From: Haematobia irritans
Lineage: Eukaryota; Arthropoda; Insecta; Diptera; Muscidae
Assembly (NCBI RefSeq): GCF_050003625.1
Contig: NC_134397.1
Location: 66,376,669 to 66,440,668, forward strand
DNA: 64,000 nucleotides
Direction: 5' to 3'
Shown: one piece after another, positions 46,451 through 58,007 of the stretch
Layout: each line of letters starts with the position of its first letter
Position numbering within the stretch: position 1 is the stretch's first letter
Position numbers and translations under genes: made by a program
The notes under the pieces: model-generated
Database searches by the model: none
What the model was told of the DNA's origin: nothing
The model's input: only the letters and a program-made list of their open reading frames with translations

Positions 46451-49400
46451 TGTTACGAATTTGATAATTATAGATATAAGTTTATTTAAATTAGTTTCCG
46501 TTAATTTAAAACTTCAAATTGTAACGATAAAATTTCGCTATCACTTGTTGGAATCATCTATTCATTTTCTAGTATTTTCCTGAATTTCTTTTATGTTCTT
46601 TTGTTTGCTTACCGAAGTGTTAGTTCTTGCTCTCTCATAGAATAGCAGCCCCTTTGCTTTGTTGTTCTGCATTCTCATTTCATCTCATTGTCTATTGTCA
46701 TTGTTGTTGTAGTAATGCGGGCATATATCTGTGTGGGTGTGTATGTGTTTGGCAGCCACCAGACGAATAACTTAATGATCGTAGATCCTTCTAGCATTGT
46801 CTAAGAATGTTCTGGCGTTGCCAGAATATTGTAGTGCTACCAGAACCCAATAAACACAAACGTTTGAAAAATACTAAAATTCAATAATTTTTCAAACATT
46901 TTTTCAAAGGATTAGGGTAATATTCAAGTTGAGAAATTGTTGAGAAAATCGCGTTCTCAACAAAAAACAGACATTACCCTCAACAGTAAAATTCAACACA
47001 ATAGCAATAATTTCTCAATTGTAATCCTCAAATTGAAATGCATCGCTACTCAATAATTTCTCAAACAGTTTTCAATGTGAGAAAAATAAAAAATTACCAT
47101 TGTTGCGAATACTTTCAAGCCACAATTTGTATGAAAATCAATCCTAGTTCTAACTGAAAGTCAATACTAAATTTCTAGGGATTTTGAAAATTTTATTATT
47201 TTTTTCGTTAACAAATATAATAATCTTAGAAATAACATTAATAATATATAAAAATAATAATATAATACCAATCAAAATGTAATTATCTTATTAAACGTAT
47301 TAATAAATAAAACTATGAATACAACTTTAAATATCTTAAACATTTTTACATGTATAATTCCATTTCCTCCATAATGTTGGTGTCATTAATATGCTGGCAA
47401 TTTGAAATAATTACTATCGAGGAACTTGCTGGCTTGTGTGTTAGAATAGATTCCAGCAAGAGGAAATCACAAAATATCAAACTGATGACGGGATGTAAAT
47501 TGATGTAATGCACATTTTCATCCAGAAGTTCTTGATATAGGAATTGTTGCACTTTGGTTTAATTGATTGCACTTTGTAAGTTTTCTGAAAACTTTTCTTT
47601 GTTGTTCCCTTCATCGGTTTTTCATCGGCCAACATCTTCCAAGAATATACCATCCAATGATTTTAGTTTTCTGCAAAACAATCGAGTTTTGTGATTTCCA
47701 TTATGTTTTCATTTCACTTTTTATTTTGACTTACCAATTTGTATTTCTTCCAACTGACCACGTACTTCGTGATTTCCTCAAGAACGTTGGTGTTACAAAA
47801 TTGTTATTAAAATACTGGCAATTTTCAGGAACTTGATGACCAGATAATTGGAATAAATTTCCAGCAATTTCAATTCACAAAATAACAAATTATGCGATAT
47901 AAATTAAACTATTTCACATCGATAGTTTAATTTATATCGCATCATCGGTTTAATTTGTTATTTTGTGAATTGCGAATTATCATCCAGTAGTTGTTGATAT
48001 GGAAAAGCATAAATACCAAGTTTTTTGGTTGCACTTTGATTTATGGAAACTTTCTCTTCTCGATAAGCCACTACCATTTTTCATCGGCCAGCCTCTTAAT
48101 GTGTCCAAGAATCAGCATCCAAATATTTTAGTTGTCTGCAAAGAGATTTGAGTTTAGTGACTTCCTTAAAGTTTTCATTTCGTGTTTTAGTTTTACTTAC
48201 CAATTATTATAAGCAATTTAAATTGATTATTAAAAAATTTCCACATTTTTTTATTTCTTCCACGAACTTTGTTGTCCAAAGTAGTCCCAATAAACACAGG
48301 ATGAGCGTTTTTCAAATGCAACAACTTTTCAGTTTGAGGGTAAATATAATTTTCAACATAAATTCAACTTGACCTGAAATAGCTCATCTTCAATACATCT
48401 TCAAATTGTTTGCGAATTACTTCCAATTTGCCAAAATGTTGACGAAATCTTTGAAAAGGTGTTGAAGGTAATATGAGAAAACTTTGACAAAACACTACCC
48501 TAAAATGCAACGAAAAAAACATGTGGTTTTCAATACTTATTTGTGCAACGAAGTTCGTGGTCAATTGCAAGAAATAAAAAAATGGAAAATTTTAGACAAA
48601 TAACCAAATAGTTTATAAAAATAGGTAAGTGAAAATAAAAAATGAAATAAAACTTTAAGGAAGTCACTAAATGTATATCTCTTTGCAGAAAACTAAAATT
48701 ATGGATTCTACGTTCTTGAAAATATTAAAAAGCTGACCGATGAAAAAATGGTGGACAATTAACTGGAACTGCTTCAAATAGTTTATAATAATTGGTACGT
48801 CAATATGAAAAATTAAATTTAAATCTCTTTGCAGAAAACTAAAATCTTTGGATGCTACATTCTTGCAAACAATAAGAAGCCGACCAATGAAAAATGAGTG
48901 GCTTATCGACAAGAAAAAGTTTCCAGAAACATTACAAGTGCAACCAATTAAAATTGTTAAAAACAACAAATTGTTGAAATCAACAACTTCTGGGTGAAAA
49001 TGTGCATCACATCGTCAGTTTAATTCATATGCTATTATCAGTTTAAAATGGATATTTTGTGAATTCCTTCTGCTGGAAATCAATTCTAACACGCGGTCCA
49101 GTACGTTCCTAATTTCAAATTGCCCGCATGTTAATAAAAGGAAGGAACCAAAAGGAAGGAAATCGAATTATCAATGCAAAAGTGTTTACTAATAATGTTT
49201 AAGATATTTAAAGTTTTTTTTTTTTCTTATTTGTTGATATGTTTAATAAGATTATTATTTATCAATTGGTATTGTAGTGTATTATGTAGTGTAGCGTATT
49301 ATTATATATTTTATTTTGATGAAAATGAATAAATTATACAAAATTCTTAGAATTTTGGCTTTGACTTTCAATTTGAAGTGGGGATATCGTTCATACAAAT

Positions 49401-50138
49401 TTAGGTTGAAAAGTATTTGCAACGATGTTAATTTTGAATTTGACTCGCATCGAAAATTGTTTGACAAATTATTGAGTAGAGATGCATTTCAATTTGAGGA
49501 TAACACTTGAGATATTATTGCTAATGTGTTGAATTTCACTGTTGAGGGTAATGTCTGTTTTTTGTTGAGAACGCGATTTTCTCAACAATTTCTCAACTTG
49601 AATATTACCCTAATCCTTTGAAAAAATGTTTGAAAAATTGTTGAAATTTAGCATTTTTCAAACGTTTGTGTTTATTGGGGTATTGAAAACCATGTGGTTT
49701 TTTCGTTGCATTTCAGGGTAGTGTTTTGTCAAAGTTTTCTCCAATTATCTACAACACATTTTCAAAGTTTTCGTCAACATTTTGCCAAATTGGTTGTAAT
49801 TCGCAAACAATTTGAAGATGAATTGAAGATGAGCTTTTTCAAGTCAAGTTGAATTTATATTGAAAATGATATTTACCCTCAAACTGAAGAGGTGTTGCAT
49901 TTGAAAAACGCTCATCCTGTGTTTATTGGGAATGTTCTCGTATTGCCACACCGTCATATATAAAAGCGCTCGCATGCTGCTAACGAGTCAGTCTTAATTA
50001 AAGCGTCAAACGAATAACTTCAGTGTGAACGAATTGTAAAGTGTGAAGTCATAGTAAATAAATTGTAGATTGTCGTTATTTAAAAGAACTGTGTTTTAAT
50101 TGTCGGGTAATTAAAACGCCTAAATAAAAAACGTAACA
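46451..50138 (+). mobile_element. Solo LTR (Ty3/gypsy-like) split by a foldback element
   Basis: Starts tgttacgaatttg and ends aaaacgtaaca (TG..CA), with a 4-bp duplication ATAT at 46447-46450 and 50139-50142. The paired CCCTGCC copy lacks it. A TATA box (catatataaaagcgc) lies near 49958. Without the insertion at 46846-49930 the LTR is about 603 bp. No gag or pol remains, so recombination between two LTRs probably removed the body. Confidence 0.8.
46846..49930. mobile_element. Foldback-like element with interlaced inverted repeats
   Basis: The terminal word cccaataaacaca occurs four times: at 46846 and 48286 (plus) and, inverted, ending at 49679 and 49930. The first about 245 bp (A) pairs with 49495-49679, and 48286-48536 (B) pairs with 49681-49930, so the two pairs interlock. 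A further palindrome lies at about 47890-47945 (gcgatataaattaaac). Modules with cttttcatcggcc and ctgcaaaac recur in both orientations. No gene is seen. Confidence 0.75.
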
Positions 50139-50457
50139 ATATTTATGAGAATTTATAAATGTTTAATAAAATTAATAAACATCTATAAAATCGTGTTTTA
50201 TTTGACCACAATGATTCTTTTACAACTACAACAACACTTTCTCTGATTGTTTGAAGGGGCTCTTATTGGCGCCCTTATAAATGTATCCAGAAGGGCACCT
50301 AATAATTGCACTCATGCGATACTTTGGTACAACTTCTCAATAGTGACGGCGCTTTTCCGAGGAGTTTTGGATATCGTATACGACTGTTTTCGACGTAGTG
50401 GGGATTCTCAGAAGCGCCCCCATAATCAAAAAATGTTGGCAGGGTCCTTATAATGGA

Positions 50458-51222
50458 CCCTGCCAGCATTTCAAAGTTCGATTTCAACCTCATCGTTACC
50501 ACAGACTCGTAAATGTCACTTCAACCATCATGAAAAGGTACATCAAAAAGTACATGCAAGTAATTTGCCATCCCTACTGTTAAAAAAGCCATTTTTTTTG
50601 TGAAACGCCAAGCGCAACCAGCTTCTTATATTTTAATTAAATAAAAACGAAAATAAAGTTCTGAAAACATAGATTATACGCTTAAAATTGTGAAAGGTAT
50701 ATTGGTGAACAATTTGGTGATTTTCCAAATGGAATAAAGTGATTGTTTTTCAGATATTTTACAGACACGCTGCCTCCATGGAATAAAAACACTGGTTGAT
50801 AGACGCAGCAACATGTAACTAGCTTTTTGTAACTCAACATCATCATTAATGCCAAAAATTATGTTAAATGTAATGTGATAGTGGTATAAATGTTATATTT
50901 TTACGAATTTGTAAATAATTAATCAAATTAATAAATATCTAAACAAACGTGTTTTACTCGACCACAATGATTCTTTTACAACTATCTTAAAATGCACTTT
51001 TTCTGATTGTTTGGAGGGTCCCTTATTGGCGTCGTTCTAAATTGATCTATAAAGGCACCTAATAATTGCACTCATGCGAAACATTTTTGTAGTAACTTGG
51101 CGTGGTACAACTTCTCAATAGTGACGGCGCTTTTCCGACGAGTTTTTGATGTCGTATATGATTGTTTTCGACGTAGTGGGGATTCTCAAAAGACTCCCCA
51201 AATTCAAAAAATGTTGGCAGGG
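50458..51222. mobile_element. CCCTGCC TIR element, copy 2, uninterrupted
   Basis: 765 bp, same orientation as copy 1. The junction with copy 1 reads ggcagggtcc, ttataat, ggaccctgcc, a perfect palindrome apart from the centre. It contains gaaacgccaagcgcaacc and tgtcgtatatgattgttttc. The right end also occurs at 6949-7135. Confidence 0.8.
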
Positions 51223-51385
51223 GGATTGTTAGAGAAAAGTAATCATGAAAAATGGGGATTTTAGCGGCTAAACTCTAACTTAATACTCACCTTTACTATC
51301 GAAAACCGAAACAATTATGATTCAACGCGTGATTTTTGACGTTTCGTTCGTCTCGAGGCGAACGAAAATACCATGAACAGGCAGT

Positions 51386-51600
51386 ATGTCTCCGAACATA
51401 ACTTATAGTGTGGCCAATATCTGGGATATGTTTGATACGAGCACTGTCGTCCGGATAAACTTATTCTATTTGCAAAGTCGAAAATTGTTCACCAATATCC
51501 AGACTATAAGTTTATCCAGACTATAGTTTATCCGGACGACAGTGTTCGTGTCGCATATATCCCAAATGTTGGATACACTATAAGTTATGTTCGAAGACAT
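51386..51600. repeat. Palindromic MITE-like sequence
   Basis: The outer arm cgaacataacttatagtgt (51393) mirrors acactataagttatgttcg (to 51593). The inner arm actgtcgtccggataaac (51442) mirrors gtttatccggacgacagt (about 51530). Words match the interior of the Harbinger MITE at 43937-44288 (gggatatgt, cgagcactgtcgtccgg). Confidence 0.7.
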
Positions 51601-51906
51601 AATCGATATCGCTGCTTGTTTATAGGATCGATAACACATTTAGCGATATTTTACTTACGTTCGACAATTCTTAGCGTTCGGCCACACAGTAAGATTAGTT
51701 ACAAACACAGACATTCCGTCCATGCGTCAATCCGTGCGTTGATGAAAGGGTTGATTTTTTCTGTTTGCGGCAGACTATTCGAGCTTTTGATTTCAAAGAG
51801 AAATTTCAACTCTTCAATAATCAGACGCATTGAAAGCATGGTACGTAATTCTACCTATAATCTGGACGGGGCATAAAGAAAAGTAATCAAACCTTTTTGC
51901 CTGCGC
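51601..51906. other. MITE-related flank, no gene seen
   Basis: Contains caaacacagacattccgtcc, whose complement occurs in the MITEs near 43955 and 42465. Otherwise unassigned. Confidence 0.4.
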
Positions 51907-51914
51907 ATGACAAC

Positions 51915-52814
51915 CAGTGGTGCCAACTGTTTTGGGCTGAAAATCGTCAATTTTAAAAATATTTTTCGTCAAAATCGTCAATTCATCCCAAAGAATTCGT
52001 CAAAAAATCGTCACTCATAAAACAGTTGAAAAAAAAGATTTAGGAACAAAATAAAAATTTTATTCAAACATCTGAGGCATCCATATATTGTATACACAAT
52101 AAAGCTGTTATTAAAAAGGGGGTTTATTCATTTTAGTTACATGAATAATGCCATTTAAATCTCTAAGTAAGTCATATAGTTTCCAGTTTTTTAAACGACG
52201 ATTAATTGAAATAAATTTTTAATTAATTTAAATTAATATATCTGATTGTGACCATATGTACTACATTGTTTAACAAAATTTTCTTGACAGAAAAATTTCC
52301 TATTCTCCAAGCGAATTTAAATCCTTATTACTTGCTCATGTATAATTTTTTTTATTATTACTATTATCGGTAATGAATAAATAAATAAATTGAATTTAAC
52401 TAAACTGGCTCCATAGCAATCAAAATTATTTCGCTTTAAATAGTTTATAGACAAAAGAATACCTTGCAATGTTTAAGTTTCAAAGGGATTTCGAATTTTA
52501 GGTTTATTTATATTGATTGCTTTGAAATTTCTTTCTACATTGGAGACGGCTGGGAGCAAGCTACATATAAATTGTCATATTATTGAGATCCAAAATAACA
52601 TGTTTTCATTACAACTTATGAAAATCGTCAACTTATAACTACATCTCTTTGAAAAATCGTCAAAAACCCTTAAAAGGAAACACTTGAGTCGAGCATTTTA
52701 AAAAATCGTCATCTCATAACTAAGTTGTTTAAAATCGTCGTCAAATCGTCAGAGGCCAAATTTACCATCAAAAATCGTCAAAATGACGAAAAATCGTCAG
52801 AGTTGGCACCGCTG
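51915..52814. mobile_element. hAT-type MITE, 900 bp (aaaatcgtca-rich)
   Basis: Ends cagtggtgccaact and agttggcaccgctg, with perfect 8-bp duplications atgacaac at 51907-51914 and 52815-52822. The decamer aaaatcgtca recurs many times near both ends in both orientations. The middle is AT-rich and noncoding. It lies just upstream of the four-TM gene. Confidence 0.93.
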
Positions 52815-52929
52815 ATGACAACACTGCTTGCCACAGGGTGTTATTGACATTTCGACAACACATACGTTCCACTCTTGATAGCTGTCATTTACGAATCCAA
52901 TAAGAGAGAGAAAAGAGAGGCTTCACATC

Positions 52930-53079
52930 TAAATTAGTTTGTTTACATTCGTGCAATAACACCATCGAGCCAAGAAAGAAAATTATAAAAATAAACTAAA
53001 AGTATTTGCTTAAAGCAGCTATATCAAAAAAATATTGATAGAAGTAAAATAGATTGCTACAAGAAAATAATAAATTTAG
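52930..53079 (+). other. Probable noncoding first exon of the four-TM gene
   Basis: A-rich leader-like sequence ending in a strong donor (ttag|gtaagtaa) at 53079/53080. It lies 363 bp upstream of the acceptor that opens the first coding exon. The 5' end is not determined; 52930 is a guess. Confidence 0.45.
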
Positions 53080-53446
53080 GTAAGTAATATATATTTCTTG
53101 CTTAATGAAGGCGAAAGAAATCCAAGCTTGGGAAATGATCAGGGCGTGACTGTAAAAGCAACAACAACGAGAAAAATGCTACCTCAATTAGAAATTGAGG
53201 AATAAATGTGAGACAGCTTCACTATTTTGCTTTTATTATGCTGAGTTAGCATATTTGTTTTAATGAAAACTTAAAATTTTTCTAAAGATGTTCATATTTT
53301 GTGTTTGTTACAATACATTTCTCTAGATCTGGGAGGCGTTGCCTTTTAGGGATTCCACATTAGATCGAAATATCCCATGTTTGATTAACCCATTGGGGGG
53401 TTATCTTACACCTTACGCTAACGATTTCATTTGTATTTTCAGCATC

Positions 53447-56343
53447 ATGACAGTCTTAAGCTCTTGTTGGTCTCCTATTATTTGGTCGAATGATGTGAAA
53501 ACTGGAAGTTATGCCGTTGCTGGCTATACGGCAGCCCTCTCCGTCGTGTTCATAACATTGGTAAAACCCGTGAAAAGACATTTTCGTTTTTCACAACATA
53601 TAAATATTATGTTTATATTTTTAGATTTCATATATGTTGGCTGGTGGAGATTCTTCTCAATTGTATTCACCATTATTCGAAACTGACATTCGAACTTCCA
53701 TGCCCATTGTTGGAGGATTTTTCATATTTTATTTTATATTGCTAATTATGGCTTCGTATATGGTTTACTATGGGATAAAAATCAGGTAAAGTATTGAGTA
53801 CCATTTAAAGTACTTTCATTATTCTATATAATGCATTCAGTTTTAAAAATACCTTCCATTTAAAGAAAAAAAAAATCTTAAGGAAACAAAATATACCTTG
53901 AAAGTAAAAAAGATAACACCGGAAACAAAAATGTGACATTAGAAACTCAACCATATCTTAAAAGTGGCCTCGATTATACCTCTAATGTCCAATACCGCTT
54001 TTAGGCGGGCTTCATTTAATAAGGAAGCTTTTAGTAAAACACACCTTAAGACAACAAAAATGGGTGAAATAATATAAAAACTTAGCTGAAACTGTCCATG
54101 AGGCTTTGTAGCATATACTGAATTTTACCGTATACATTTTTCTTGTTTAGTTTTCTTGCTTTTGTGTCGTTAACATTGAAAATTTAATCAGCTGGCAAAA
54201 AAATTGAGAAATTGTTGGAAATTCTGCGTATATCTTCATTTTTCTAACATTCCTTCGTAGAATCATAAAACATTCTTTCGCAGAATCATAAGCTTTACAT
54301 TAGCGAATGTAAAGCTATTGTTCCGTCATAATTCACGGTAAAATTCGTAGATATAATATCCCTAATGATATAGTCACACTTTAACGTTTTCTGAAACTAT
54401 TTATGAAAAAGATATGTCAAAGAACATTTTTAGCGTGTGCATTTCAAATGAAAACTTTTATAATTCAAATTAAACCTTTTTTACTTCAAATGAAATCTTT
54501 TACAATTGAAATTGGTTTGAAAGCTTTTCATTTGTGTTGAAAAAGTCGAGATTTTGTATCAGATTTGATGGAATATGGAGTTCCCTTGATTATATATTTT
54601 GATTATTTAGAAATAGCAATTTAAGCAATCCGAATTAATTTGCTTTTAATATTAAAAAAAAAACACTGTCTTATTGAAAACACGGTTGCCACACGTGCCA
54701 TAAATAATCTACCAAAATTTTAAGAAAATTTTACCAAAAAAAAAAAAAAACATTAAACAAACTGTATTTTGAAGTTTGCCGAAACCTCTATAGAAAGTTT
54801 TGTCAGAAATTTATTTCTACCTAAAATTTTGTAAAAATTTTATTTCTATCGACAGTTTTGTTAAATTTTTATTTCTATCGAAATTTTGTCAACATTTTAT
54901 TACTATCGAAAATTTTGTCAAAATTTTATTTCTATAGAAAATTTTGACAAAATTTTATTTCGTTGTTTCTTTATTGCAGCTTAAAACCATACATTGACTA
55001 AACTACAAGTGTAGCTTAACCAACAGAGGAAAAGAATGTTTGTCAAATTTATTTGGGCAAAGCCCACAATTAGGACATCAACAAAAGTCGCCAAACACGT
55101 TATGTTTTTCTTAAACCAATAAAATTCCTAATGTTCTTCCGTTATGGCTGATGTGACTGATATTTTGCACATTTAAATGATATTAAACGCGATTAGTTGC
55201 AAGGGTATTATGGGAATAATGCTATATTCAATTATCCCCGAAACGAAGGTTTGTAAAATATTGCAACTTTTAACAAAACGAAGGACGAACATCCAGCATA
55301 TGACAGCCCGATTTATTTCAGGCTCAATTAGACTATTCAGTCTATTGTGGTATACATTAACTAAAAGTACCTACTACATATAAGCACTTCTAGTTTTCAC
55401 CATTGAACCCTCCCGATTATTTCCTTCTATTGAACCAACCATATTGGTCCAAAAACAATATACATAAGATCGATAGAGGTGTAGAGTGTTCAAACCGGTT
55501 GGAAAAAAACGGGTGGACCGGTTTCTCTTCTTACATCGATTTTCGTGAAAAATCTCATTTTCTTTGAATCGGTAGAACCGGTGTTTTCAAAGTCTCAAAA
55601 GCCGGCTATCGGTTTTTATATTTTCCCTGTCAAATTTCCAACTTAATGTCAAATTTAGGCAAATACAGATATTTCAATAAATTGCAATGAGAATACTTCA
55701 AAATAATTGTAACGTAACTAACATCAATTAAAAATGTAATTGAATCAATTAAAAAATTAATTGAAATTTGCTAATTTTTTAATTTTTTAATCAAGTATTT
55801 TTTCTGATGCTCAATTAAAACTGTGATTGATGCTATCATTTTCGTGATTGAAGACTTTTCAATTAAAAAATTAATTGGACCAATTAATTTTGTGATTGAA
55901 TTTGAAAAACATTTTTTTTGTGTAGTTTTTATATGATTACGAGATTTTGACCAATTTGAATTAATATTTTCAGTACTCGAGGATGGCTTTTGCCTTGGTT
56001 AATTTTAGTGGCGTTTGGTGTTCTATTCCAACTGATCTTTGGTTTATGGCTTATTGGTGGCTATTATATCTATGTGAGTAACATACAATGTGGATATATG
56101 AAATTTATCAATAGTAATCTAAATTATGTTTGTTTGTAACATAAATAGCTGGAGCAAACATTTTCGGCCCTAATGATATTCCTGTGGATGGCCTATAATG
56201 TAAGTTTTTGTATTAAACAATTCAACATTCAATATAATGATCAATGTCTATTTTTACAGTTCTATTGCTGGCTTTGTGTTTTCTCACAATACCAAATCTT
56301 TTTGGAAATACAAAATCCCAACATTGAGCTTTTGATGCCATAG
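53447..56343 (+). CDS. Four-transmembrane insect protein, possibly pasiflora/DUF4728-like
   Basis: Five coding exons: 53447-53560, 53625-53785, 55974-56073, 56149-56199 and 56260-56343, all GT..AG, with phases 0, 2, 0, 0. They give 169 residues. The ATG lies 4 bases after a good acceptor (ttgtattttcag) and opens [14 protein letters not shown] followed by [13 protein letters not shown]. Four hydrophobic segments lie at about 22-43, 65-87, 97-124 and 129-151. There is no signal peptide and the tail is short ([10 protein letters not shown]). Small size, Cys near the start, KTGS before TM1 and four TMs resemble the insect tetraspan group including pasiflora and fire exit, which act at septate junctions or glia; that is inference. 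Intron 2 is 2.2 kb with repeat remnants. No coding lesion is seen. Confidence 0.85.
54680..54965 (-). repeat. 29-bp-unit array, minus strand, inside intron 2
   Basis: About six degenerate units (aattttatttctat, gaaaattttgtca) preceded by cggttgccacacgtgcc and taatctacc, the same bracket as in the other arrays. Confidence 0.75.
55285..55465 (-). mobile_element. LINE 3'-end fragment
   Basis: Plus-strand text gcccgatttatttcaggctc followed by agactattcag, matching the 3' end and last codons of the LINE at 9640-9824. It sits in intron 2 of the four-TM gene. Confidence 0.7.
55720..55925. repeat. aattaaaaaattaattg repeat, intact copy
   Basis: Same repeat as 16405-16713 plus 18362-18395. It ends just before the exon-3 acceptor region. 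Noncoding. Confidence 0.6.
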
Positions 56344-56798
56344 AAAGGACTAACCTATATATACATATGCCTATATTATATGTTAGATAAATGATAAATA
56401 ATGTATGCATTTTTATTTTAATTCCAATTTATTTACACAAACTTCATTCATATCCATTTTTTATAGAGTGTAGAGTTTTCAAAAAAATATGTTCAAAATA
56501 TTTTTAAGCAAAGAATGAGACTAAAGTTTTTATTCCGTCCATTTTAATAAATAATAACTCAGTTTACCACTTTTGCCTTATATATACACCTATACAGATA
56601 ATATGTATTATCAACGATATTGTAGTAATGTCTAGAACATGACAGCTTTTTTTAACGAATAAATATAAGTATTTAAATAAAGTACAAAACATTTTAATGT
56701 TTTAAATTTGACATGAAACAGGTATGTACGGAAATCATATACGACGGACGGTTTTGATATGGGACTAATTTTTGTATGGCTGCTTAAGGTTATATACC
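56344..56798 (+). other. Probable 3' UTR and downstream DNA of the four-TM gene
   Basis: AT-rich, with aataaa words near 56546 and 56658 that could act in polyadenylation. No other feature seen. Confidence 0.4.
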
Positions 56799-57252
56799 TA
56801 GGAAAAAAATTTGGAAGTTCTTCCAAAGGCACAACTTTAAATTTAATTATTTTTTTGTTTTGTTTCAGATAGATTAAAAACAGAGTAAGAATAATAAAAA
56901 TGAAACAAATTATTCAAATTTTGTCGCTAAAAATGCTAAATCCATTCTAAAAAAATTGCGAATTTTTAAAAATTTGAAGTCAAACGTTTCAGACAAGCAT
57001 TAGAATGCATTAAAAATCGTAAAAAAATTATAAAAATTATTTATTATGCGAAATATAACAAAATTGTTTAATTCACTTCCAAAACACTGAATTCAGATCA
57101 CACCCTAAAAAGTGATTCAAATTCAGTGCAACGGCTGTTGAAATGGTGGACATCCGTCCTATGACAAGCCCATGTTAAATTCATCGCTTCCGCACCACTT
57201 CCGGATCCAAAAAGAACATTTTCATTACATTTTTGGCGACGCTTTTTTTGCT
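56799..57252 (-). mobile_element. CCCAGC-type TIR element, inverted partial copy
   Basis: From ttggaagttcttccaaaggc through catgttaaattcatcgcttc to gctttttttgctg, the reverse of 16714-onward. It is joined head to head with the next copy. Confidence 0.65.
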
Positions 57253-57697
57253 GTGCCAGCAAGGACGGAAGTCCTCCATTTTAACAGCCGTTGCACTGAA
57301 TTTGCATCACTTCTTGTTTTGGATGTAAATTCAAAAAATTCTGTGATTTTTTGTCAAATAATTTTTATAATTTTTAATGGATTCTAACGCTTGTCTGAAA
57401 CGTTTGACCTCAAACATTTTCAAAAATTCACAATTTTTTCAGATTTGGTTTAGAATTTTTTCCAACAAAATTTAAATGATTTGTACCATTTTATGAATTC
57501 TTACTCTGTTTGTAACCTATTTGAAACAAAAAAGTTAAAATTACCCATTAAAAGTATGAAAAAAGCATGTTATAAACAATTGAATGAAAAGAACTTGCTG
57601 GGTAGTTGAAATAAAGAACATCATTGGGAGTGCATCCTCTGGAAGTGCTTTTAATGTTGTGCCTTTGGAAGAACTTCCAAATTTGTTTGCTGGGGGT
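57253..57697 (+). mobile_element. CCCAGC-type TIR element, forward partial copy
   Basis: From ggacggaagtcctccatttt to aatttgtttgctggg. It lacks the first about 100 bp, so with the preceding copy it forms an inverted pair about 0.9 kb long. Confidence 0.65.
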
Positions 57698-58007
57698 AGT
57701 GGCATTACCTACCGAATTTGAGACGGTTGAGAAATACAATCTCAGGATATTAAGAACTAAAATCAGAGGGATGACCTATATTGGAGCTATATACATTTAT
57801 GAACCGATATGGGTCGAGTTTTATGCGATTGCTTGGGGTATCCTCAATCCTATGGTGGTGGGTATGAAAATATTTTGTGTATACATCGAAAAAACCAATC
57901 TTAACTTATATTACATTTAGCTTATTTTTTGCAAATAATTATTTGGTTTTATTTTAATTTAATTATTTGAAAATTTCGACAACCAAATCGATTTTTCATA
58001 TCGTACG
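57698..58007. other. Type-2 repeat scrap and AT-rich DNA
   Basis: A short monomer-like piece (ggagctatatacatttatga) and a tail-like piece (atcctatggtggtgggtatg) lie at about 57765-57870. Nothing else is recognised. Confidence 0.45.

Larger units (their letters stand above)
45158..50444. mobile_element. CCCTGCC TIR element, copy 1, with two insertions
   Basis: Starts ccctgccagcatttcaaag and ends aaaatgttggcaggg. It is interrupted by a hAT MITE (45189-46054) and a solo LTR (46451-50138). Without these it is about 730 bp and aligns along its length with copy 2 at 50458-51222, which shows both empty sites. It has no coding region. Confidence 0.85.

Noticed and set aside
48364..48969. Frames of 68-100 codons inside the foldback element
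   Set aside because: They lie in inverted-repeat modules, are F/L/I-rich and show no conserved domain.
53339..53446. Extension of the four-TM protein upstream of its ATG
   Set aside because: The upstream frame begins with TTG and crosses a good splice acceptor at 53441-53442. The family-like start is at 53447.
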